Shown here: positions 1-4,889 of the stretch, one piece after another
How positions within the stretch are numbered: position 1 is the first letter of the stretch
Layout of the letters: every line of letters starts with the position of its first letter
Assembly (NCBI GenBank): GCA_943327015.2
Contig: CALPVM020000091.1
Coordinates: 1-8,402 of the forward strand
Direction: 5' to 3'
Length of the DNA stretch: 8,402 nt
DNA from: Akkermansia muciniphila
Lineage (GTDB): Bacteria > Pseudomonadota > Gammaproteobacteria > Burkholderiales > Burkholderiaceae_C
Translations under genes and position numbers: made by a program
Notes under the pieces: generated by a model
Seen by the model: only the letters and a program-made list of their open reading frames with translations
The model's database searches: none
What the model was told of the DNA's origin: nothing

Positions 1-227
1 GGCGGCACCAAAGGCAAAGACGAAGCACTGCGAACGTCCATCGCAATTGCCAAATGGTAGGCGGCATGCTTGCGCTCCAGGCGAACAAAAGGCAGCAGCA
101 ATTCAGGCGGAAGATTATCAACACAATAGTAACCAGCGTCTTCCAGGGCATGCAAAGCCACCGATTTACCGGAGCCCGACATTCCGGTAATCAGCACCAA
201 ATGGGTTGACTTTTTACGACTAGGCAT
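1..227 (-). CDS. rapZ: RapZ family RNase adaptor / P-loop nucleotide-binding protein, N-terminal part (runs off window)
   Basis: Only the first 75 codons are present; the gene continues past the left edge. Translating the minus strand from the ATG at 227-225 gives a P-loop GMSGSGKS at residues 15-22. This is followed by ALEDAGYYCVDNLPPELL at about 25-42, the hallmark opening of the RapZ/YvcJ family. In enterobacteria RapZ binds the sRNA GlmZ and delivers it to RNase E, controlling glucosamine-6-phosphate synthase; in other bacteria the role is less clear, so only family membership is claimed here. The start lies 3 nt after the recN stop, so the gene is probably co-transcribed with recN and nadK. 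The SD is weak. The start matches the family, whose P-loop begins within about 15 residues of the N-terminus. Confidence 0.93.
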   Translation of the reverse strand, partial: MPSRKKSTHLVLITGMSGSGKSVALHALEDAGYYCVDNLPPELLLPFVRLERKHAAYHLAIAMDVRSASSLPLVP

Positions 228-230
228 TAC

Positions 231-1877
231 TCACATTCCGTTTTGTAGCATTTCGCGCGCATGCGCCAAGGTGGTTTTAGATAACTTTTCGCCACCCAGC
301 ATACGCGCAATTTCTTGAACGCGCTGCTCACCCAGCACAGCACCTACGCTGCTCAGGGTAGCGCTACCTTGCATTTTTTTAGCCACTACCAAGTGATTAT
401 CAGCACAGGCGGCCACTTGCGGCAAATGGGTGACTGCAAGCACTTGCCTATCCACACCCAACTGACGCATCAAACGCCCGACAGTCTCGGCCACCGCACC
501 ACCCACACCCGAGTCCACCTCGTCAAAAATAAGGGTTTGGGCCGTGCCCAATTGGCTGGTAGTGACCGCAATCGCCAGCGCCATGCGCGACAGCTCACCA
601 CCGGACGCGACCTTGCCCACCGGACGTGGCGTACTGCCGGCATGACCCGCGGCTAAAAACACCACGTCTTCTAAACCACTTTGCATCGGCTCTGCGGCCT
701 GCAGCTCCACCACAAACTGCCCGCCTTGCATACCCAGCCCTTGCATCGCCTGTGTTATGGACTTAGCTAACAAGGGCGCAGCTTTGGCGCGCTGTTTGGA
801 AATAGCTTTAGCTGCATTCATGTAAGCAGTTTTGGCTTTGGTTTCAGCTAACTTCAGCGCATCCAAGTCTGCTGCTGCGTCGAGTTGAGCCAGCTCTTCG
901 CGCCAGCTTGCCAAGAGCGCGGCCAACTCTGACGGATTACGTTTATAGCGCCGCGCCGAACTGATCCACAACGACATGCGGGCATCCAGCTCGGCCAAAC
1001 GATCGGGGTCGAGTTCGGTACGGCGGGCATAGGCACGCAAGGTGTGCACCGCGTCTTCCACTTGTGCCACGCTGGAAGCTAGCAACTCTATCGGATTCTG
1101 AAAATCCGGCTCCAGCGCAGACTGGTTTTGCAGCAACTGCAAAGCGGCATGTAAACCACGCAAGGCATTGTGGTCTTCGTCTTCCAGGCTTTGCAAAGCA
1201 CCTTGGGCCGCGTCCAGCAACGCCTGCCCGTTGGACAAACGGCTGTGCTGGATGTTGAGCTCGTCCCACTCATCGGGCAAGGGGTTGAGCTTTTCCAGCT
1301 CGCCAATTTGCCACAACATGCGCTCACGCTCACGCTGCAAATTATCCTGAGCATTTTGAGCTTGGCTCAAAGTGATTTGCGCTTGTCGCCATTTAGACCA
1401 GAGGCTTGACAAATCGGTTGTAGACACCTTAGCGTAGCCATCGAGCAAAGAGCGTACCGCATCCGGGCGCGTCAGGCTTTGCCAGGCATGCTGCCCATGG
1501 ATATCCAGCAACTGTTCGCCAATGGTACGCAATTGCTGCACGGTGGCCGGGCTGCCATTGACCCAGGCGCGACTTTTCCCTTGCAGGTCTACCGTGCGGC
1601 GCAATAGCAGGGTCGCAGCCGTATCAAAACCCGCATCGTCAAGCAACGCATTTAGTACGGGCATGCTGTCAAACTCGGCTGATACTTCGGTGCGGGTGGC
1701 TCCCTCGCGAATCACGCTGGTATCGGCACGCGCACCCGTTACCAGTTGCAAAGCGTCTATCAAAATTGACTTTCCCGCGCCGGTTTCGCCCGTAAGCACG
1801 GTAAAGCCTTGCAATAGGTCGAGTTCCAACTCGCTGACAATTACAAAGTCACGTAAAACAATGCGTTTTAAGCTCAC
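231..1877 (-). CDS. recN: DNA repair protein RecN (SMC-like ATPase)
   Basis: This 548-residue protein is close to the 553 of E. coli RecN. RecN is a cytoplasmic SMC-like ATPase acting early in recombinational repair of double-strand breaks. Visible motifs are Walker A GETGAGKS at 30-37 and a Q-loop-region DIHGQH at 125-130. A long Gln/Ala/Leu-rich helical middle (about 150-375) looks like coiled-coil arms. The ABC signature ASGGELSR lies at 424-431, Walker B with D-loop (TLIFDEVDSG) at 448-457, and a switch histidine in VTHLPQ at 482-487. The start is GTG at 1877-1875, supported by an AAGGAG SD ten bases upstream inside the end of nadK and by family alignment, which has the P-loop near residue 30. 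It begins 2 nt after nadK and ends 3 nt before rapZ, so it is the middle gene of an operon. No LexA box was recognised, but the operon promoter would lie before nadK. Confidence 0.97.
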   Translation of the reverse strand: MSLKRIVLRDFVIVSELELDLLQGFTVLTGETGAGKSILIDALQLVTGARADTSVIREGATRTEVSAEFDSMPVLNALLDDAGFDTAATLLLRRTVDLQGKSRAWVNGSPATVQQLRTIGEQLLDIHGQHAWQSLTRPDAVRSLLDGYAKVSTTDLSSLWSKWRQAQITLSQAQNAQDNLQRERERMLWQIGELEKLNPLPDEWDELNIQHSRLSNGQALLDAAQGALQSLEDEDHNALRGLHAALQLLQNQSALEPDFQNPIELLASSVAQVEDAVHTLRAYARRTELDPDRLAELDARMSLWISSARRYKRNPSELAALLASWREELAQLDAAADLDALKLAETKAKTAYMNAAKAISKQRAKAAPLLAKSITQAMQGLGMQGGQFVVELQAAEPMQSGLEDVVFLAAGHAGSTPRPVGKVASGGELSRMALAIAVTTSQLGTAQTLIFDEVDSGVGGAVAETVGRLMRQLGVDRQVLAVTHLPQVAACADNHLVVAKKMQGSATLSSVGAVLGEQRVQEIARMLGGEKLSKTTLAHAREMLQNGM

Positions 1878-1879
1878 GT

Positions 1880-2776
1880 TCAGACTGCTCCTTCATTCCA
1901 ATGCATTTTTTGCCGCAAAGTATCAAAATAAGACCACCCTTGCGGGTGCAAAAAACACACTTTGTGCTGCGACTGCGTCACCACAATACGGTCCCCTTGC
2001 AACAAAGATGCCATTGACTGCATATCAAAATTAGCGCTCGCATCTCGCCCTGAAACCACCTCAATCGTAATTTCAGCGCTGTTGGAAAGTACCAACGGCC
2101 GGTTGGACAAAGTATGAGGGGCAATCGGAACCATCACCCACCCCGCAATAGATGGGTGCAACAAAGGGCCACCTGCCGACAATGCGTAGGCTGTAGACCC
2201 AGTAGCAGACGAAATAATTAAACCATCGGCGCGCTGGTTGGAAACAAAATGGCCATCCACCGACACCTTGAGCTCTACCATACCCGAGGATGCACCCCGG
2301 TTAACCACCACATCGTTCATGGCAAGCGCAGAAAAAACCACATCTGCGTCGCGCATTACCTTGGCTTGCATCAGACAGCGCTGATCTTCCTCAAATGCAC
2401 CTTCAAGCATGGCGGCGAGCACGACTTCAAACTCACCCAGAGGGATGTCAGTAATAAAACCCAACCGTCCCTGGTTGATTCCAATCAAGGGCACGCCATA
2501 CTGCGCCAATTGCCGACCGATGCCGAGCATCGTGCCATCTCCCCCCACCACCAGGCACAAATCACACGATTTGCCAATACCCTGTACATCCATGGTGACG
2601 TAATTTTGCAAGCCCAGATTAGCGGCGGTTTCAGCCTCCAACACTACATCGCACCCAACATCCATCAGAAAATGGGCTATTTTGTCCAGAGCTTGACGTG
2701 ACGACGCGCCGGTGCTGGCACTGCTGGTAACCTGATACTTGCCGATAATAGCAATTTGGCGAAATTTTGACTTCAT
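1880..2776 (-). CDS. nadK: NAD kinase
   Basis: ATP-dependent NAD kinase makes NADP from NAD in the cytoplasm; the family usually has about 290-300 residues and this one has 298. The diagnostic GGDGT motif is at 78-82, followed by NQGRLGF at 101-107. NDVVVNR at 154-160 supplies the conserved Asn-Asp/Glu pair. TGSTAYALSAGGP at 192-204 and HTLSNRPLVL at 221-230 are the classic C-terminal NAD-binding signatures. The ATG at 2776-2774 gives a normal-length protein opening with a family-like 'IAIIGKY' strand. No clear Shine-Dalgarno precedes it. It is the first gene of the leftward nadK-recN-rapZ unit and is transcribed divergently from hrcA across 28 bp. The nadK-hrcA divergent pair recurs in Betaproteobacteria. 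Confidence 0.97.
   Translation of the reverse strand: MKSKFRQIAIIGKYQVTSSASTGASSRQALDKIAHFLMDVGCDVVLEAETAANLGLQNYVTMDVQGIGKSCDLCLVVGGDGTMLGIGRQLAQYGVPLIGINQGRLGFITDIPLGEFEVVLAAMLEGAFEEDQRCLMQAKVMRDADVVFSALAMNDVVVNRGASSGMVELKVSVDGHFVSNQRADGLIISSATGSTAYALSAGGPLLHPSIAGWVMVPIAPHTLSNRPLVLSNSAEITIEVVSGRDASANFDMQSMASLLQGDRIVVTQSQHKVCFLHPQGWSYFDTLRQKMHWNEGAV
1888..1893 (-). promoter_or_regulatory. Shine-Dalgarno of recN
   Basis: On the minus strand AAGGAG lies inside the last codons of nadK, ten bases before the recN GTG. It supports GTG as the recN start and suggests that recN translation is linked to passage of ribosomes finishing nadK. Confidence 0.75.
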
Positions 2777-2804
2777 GCAGAAATTAGAACACTAAAATGA
2801 GACC
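2777..2804. promoter_or_regulatory. Divergent nadK-hrcA intergenic region
   Basis: These 28 bp separate two divergent start codons, so any promoter for either gene must sit here or inside the opposite coding region. For hrcA, TTGACT at 2767-2772 and TAAAAT at 2793-2798 resemble sigma-70 boxes but are 20 bp apart, longer than ideal. A start about 7 bp downstream of TAAAAT would fall on or beside the hrcA ATG at 2805. A short inverted repeat TTAG-AACA-CTAA occupies 2784-2795. No Shine-Dalgarno is apparent for either gene. The exact promoter elements are conjecture. Confidence 0.4.
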
Positions 2805-3809
2805 ATGCTAGACGATCGTTCCAAGTTGTTACTGAAAGCTCTGGTAGAGCGCTACATTGCCGATGGTCAACCCGTTGGCAGTCGCACCTTGTCGCGCGCG
2901 TCCGGGCTTGAATTATCGCCTGCCACTATCCGCAACGTGATGTCCGATCTGGAAGAACTTGGGTTGATTGTGAGCCCGCACACCTCTGCCGGACGTATTC
3001 CTACTGCCCGTGGCTACCGTCTGTTCGTAGACACCATGCTCACCGTCCAACCCGCGCAGTTTGCAACCCACAGCCTGGCTCCCGATCAACCGCAAAAAGT
3101 ACTGTCCAATGCCGCGCACCTGCTCTCTAGCCTGTCGCAATTTGTGGGCGTAGTGATGGCACCACGGCGCTCTTCGCTGTTTAGACACATCGAGTTTCTA
3201 CGCCTATCCGAACGCCGCATTCTGGTCATTATTGTGTCGCCCGAAGGTGATGTACAAAACCGCGTTATTTTTACCGAGGTCGATTACACGCAGGCACAAC
3301 TGGTAGAAGCTGCCAATTTCTTAAACAGCCACTATATGGGTCTGGACATTGAACAAGTACGCGCCAGACTACAGGACGAGGTGGAGTCTTTACGCTCCGA
3401 AATTGCCGCACTAATGCAAGCGGCAGTCAATGTGAGCTCCGAAGCCATTTCTGAAACCCAGGATGATGTGCTGATTTCCGGAGAGCGCAACTTGCTGTCT
3501 GTATCTGATTTTTCTAGTGATATGGGACATCTAAGGCGCGCTTTTGATTTATTTGAGCAAAAAGCGCAGCTTATCCGCCTGCTGGACAATGCAGGCCAGG
3601 CTGAAGGGGTAAGAATCTTTATTGGCGGTGAGAGTAAAGTGGTCCCTTTTGAAGATTTATCCATCGTATCATCCCCTTACGAGGTAGACGGCAAGATAGT
3701 CGGTACGCTGGGCGTGATCGGTCCGACCCGCATGGCTTATGACCGAATGATCCAAATCGTAGACATTACATCAAAATTGGTAAGTAATGCCCTCAGTTAC
3801 CACAAGTAG
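2805..3809 (+). CDS. hrcA: Heat-inducible transcription repressor HrcA
   Basis: HrcA represses chaperone operons (typically groESL, sometimes dnaK) by binding the CIRCE inverted repeat, and depends on GroEL for folding into its active form. The 334-residue length is normal. A winged helix-turn-helix fills about residues 1-75, with PVGSRTLSR at 23-31, LSPATIRNVMSDLE at 37-50 and the wing motif SAGRIPTARGYR at 61-72. The rest matches the HrcA dimerisation/effector domain, including FIGGE in the C-terminal third and a final IVDITSKLVS. The MLDDR start matches recalled betaproteobacterial HrcA openings, although only a very weak GAGA precedes it. No consensus CIRCE is present in the window, so its targets lie elsewhere; a degenerate CIRCE-like half-site overlaps its own start (see findings). 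The gene reads into the tRNA and gmk 24 and 129 bp downstream. Confidence 0.96.
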   Translation: MLDDRSKLLLKALVERYIADGQPVGSRTLSRASGLELSPATIRNVMSDLEELGLIVSPHTSAGRIPTARGYRLFVDTMLTVQPAQFATHSLAPDQPQKVLSNAAHLLSSLSQFVGVVMAPRRSSLFRHIEFLRLSERRILVIIVSPEGDVQNRVIFTEVDYTQAQLVEAANFLNSHYMGLDIEQVRARLQDEVESLRSEIAALMQAAVNVSSEAISETQDDVLISGERNLLSVSDFSSDMGHLRRAFDLFEQKAQLIRLLDNAGQAEGVRIFIGGESKVVPFEDLSIVSSPYEVDGKIVGTLGVIGPTRMAYDRMIQIVDITSKLVSNALSYHK

Positions 3810-3814
3810 CGGTT

Positions 3815-3820
3815 TACAAT
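3815..3820 (+). promoter_or_regulatory. Possible -10 box for the tRNA (and gmk)
   Basis: TACAAT lies 13 bp before the tRNA 5' end in the 24-bp gap after hrcA. It matches five of six bases of the sigma-70 -10 consensus. The best -35 in reach, TCAGTT at 3793-3798 (16-bp spacer), is poor. The tRNA may instead be transcribed by read-through from hrcA. Confidence 0.3.
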
Positions 3821-3833
3821 ACGCAATTCGGTC

Positions 3834-3910
<77 letters not shown>

Positions 3911-3938
3911 TTCTCACAAACTCAAATAGCCAAAAGCC

Positions 3939-4559
3939 ATGGACTATCCCGGAAACCTATTTGTTGTTGCGGCGCCTAGTGGCGCGGGTAAGTCCAGCCT
4001 GGTTAAGGCGTTGCTGGAACTTGACTCACGGGTGCAGCTTTCAATCTCGCATACCACGCGCGCGCCACGTGGCCAAGAAAAAAACGGCCGGGAGTACCAC
4101 TTTGTATCCGCTGAGGAGTTTAACCAAATGGTGGCTGCCGATGCATTTGTAGAGTGGGCGCAGGTCCACAGCCAGCGCTACGGCACATCCAAGGCGGCCA
4201 TCAAAGATCGCATGGCTTCCGGCGCCGATGTGGTACTTGAAATTGATTTTCAGGGCGCCATTCAAATCAAAAACATTTTCTCCAATGCGGTGTGCATATT
4301 TATACTTCCTCCCAGCTGGGAAGAACTGCGCTCACGCTTGGAACGCCGCGGCGAGGACTCGCCCGACATTATTGACATGCGCATGAAAAATGCCGCATTG
4401 GAAGTAGCGCAAGTTGGTAAATTTGATTTCGTTATAATCAACGAGTTATTTGACCGTGCTTTGTTTGACCTCAAATCCATTGTCCAGGCACAACGGCTCA
4501 AAGTATCGGCCCAGCGTCGCGCTCGGGCTGACACCTTTCAGGCATTGAACATCCCTTAA
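3939..4559 (+). CDS. gmk: Guanylate kinase
   Basis: Gmk phosphorylates GMP (and dGMP) to the diphosphate with ATP, feeding GTP and (p)ppGpp pools. The 206-residue protein has the family P-loop APSGAGKSS at 12-20, the GMP-binding stretch SISHTTRAPRGQEKNGREYHF at 35-55 (Ser, Thr-Thr-Arg and Tyr contacts), and GADVVLEIDFQGA in the core. The Arg-rich lid RLERRGEDSPD follows, then the closing FDFVIINE segment. The ATG at 3939 gives a start that places the P-loop at its usual distance. No Shine-Dalgarno is seen in the 28 nt after the tRNA CCA, so the leader could be as short as the piece left by tRNA 3' processing. rpoZ follows after 18 bp, making a gmk-rpoZ unit ending at the terminator at 4806. 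Confidence 0.97.
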   Translation: MDYPGNLFVVAAPSGAGKSSLVKALLELDSRVQLSISHTTRAPRGQEKNGREYHFVSAEEFNQMVAADAFVEWAQVHSQRYGTSKAAIKDRMASGADVVLEIDFQGAIQIKNIFSNAVCIFILPPSWEELRSRLERRGEDSPDIIDMRMKNAALEVAQVGKFDFVIINELFDRALFDLKSIVQAQRLKVSAQRRARADTFQALNIP

Positions 4560-4566
4560 TTTTTTC

Positions 4567-4570
4567 GGAG
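4567..4570 (+). promoter_or_regulatory. Shine-Dalgarno of rpoZ
   Basis: GGAG with a 7-nt spacer to the rpoZ ATG, located in the 18-bp gmk-rpoZ gap. It is one of the better ribosome-binding sites among the plus-strand genes here. Confidence 0.75.
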
Positions 4571-4577
4571 TAACCCC

Positions 4578-4781
4578 ATGGCCCGTATTACTGTAGAAGA
4601 CTGCTTACAGCAGATCCCTAATCGTTTCCAGCTAGTTTTGGCTGCCACCTACCGTGCCCGCATGCTCAGCCAAGGCCACACACCCAAAATTGAAAGCAAA
4701 AACAAACCCGCTGTTACCGCCCTGCGCGAGATTGCGGCCGGTAAAGTCGGCATTGAAATGCTCAAAAAAGTGCCACTTTAA
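4578..4781 (+). CDS. rpoZ: DNA-directed RNA polymerase subunit omega
   Basis: Omega is the small RNA polymerase subunit that binds the C-terminal part of beta-prime and aids its folding and assembly. In E. coli its N-terminus forms part of (p)ppGpp binding site 1. The sequence opens MARITVEDC and continues NRFQLVLAATYRAR at 15-28, the conserved core; E. coli opens MARVTVQD. TALREIAAGKVG at about 48-59 is the second conserved helix. With 67 residues it is shorter than the 91 of E. coli, lacking the acidic C-terminal tail; this short form is usual in Betaproteobacteria. It is cotranscribed with gmk and ends 25 bp before a strong intrinsic terminator. Keeping the MAR N-terminus fits retention of the ppGpp site, but that is inference. 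Confidence 0.96.
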   Translation: MARITVEDCLQQIPNRFQLVLAATYRARMLSQGHTPKIESKNKPAVTALREIAAGKVGIEMLKKVPL

Positions 4782-4805
4782 GTCTATTTACTTTTCTAGA
4801 CTCCC

Positions 4806-4833
4806 AAAAAAGCACCCATGTGGTGCTTTTTTT
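4806..4833 (+). terminator. Intrinsic terminator after rpoZ
   Basis: The arms AAAAAAGCACC (4806-4816) and GGTGCTTTTTT (4822-4832) pair perfectly around a 5-nt loop, CATGT, and the 3' arm runs into seven T residues. The five G:C or A:T pairs of GCACC/GGTGC form the core, with the A:T extension overlapping the U-tract. It should end the gmk-rpoZ transcript. Because an A-tract precedes the hairpin, it could also work on the opposite strand. Its loop contains an in-frame ATG for the spoT frame, which is an unlikely start. Confidence 0.88.
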
Positions 4834-4889
4834 GTTACAAATACTCCGCTACGGTGCATGTCTTTTTTAATGCAATGTATATTAAGGGC
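4834..4889 (+). promoter_or_regulatory. Candidate spoT promoter region
   Basis: This 56-bp gap separates the rpoZ terminator from the preferred spoT start. TATATT at 4878-4883 matches the -10 consensus at five of six positions and TTTAAT at 4866-4871 also does, but neither has a recognisable -35 at normal spacing. Initiation from TATATT would fall at about 4890, on the spoT ATG itself, giving a leaderless message. AAGGG at 4884-4888 is too close to that ATG to act as a normal Shine-Dalgarno. Confidence 0.3.

Noticed and set aside
943..1269. Alternative minus-strand frames inside recN
   Set aside because: They are out-of-frame shadows of the RecN coiled-coil region, and RecN is intact from Walker A to Walker B, so there is no frameshift to explain them.
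1522..2034. A 170-codon open frame on the plus strand
   Set aside because: It lies antisense to recN and nadK, both of which have full family motifs. Its predicted protein is Ser/Arg/Thr-rich with no recognisable domain, typical of a shadow frame.
2249..2701. A 150-codon plus-strand frame opposite nadK
   Set aside because: Antisense to the conserved NAD kinase core. It is His-rich with no domain pattern.
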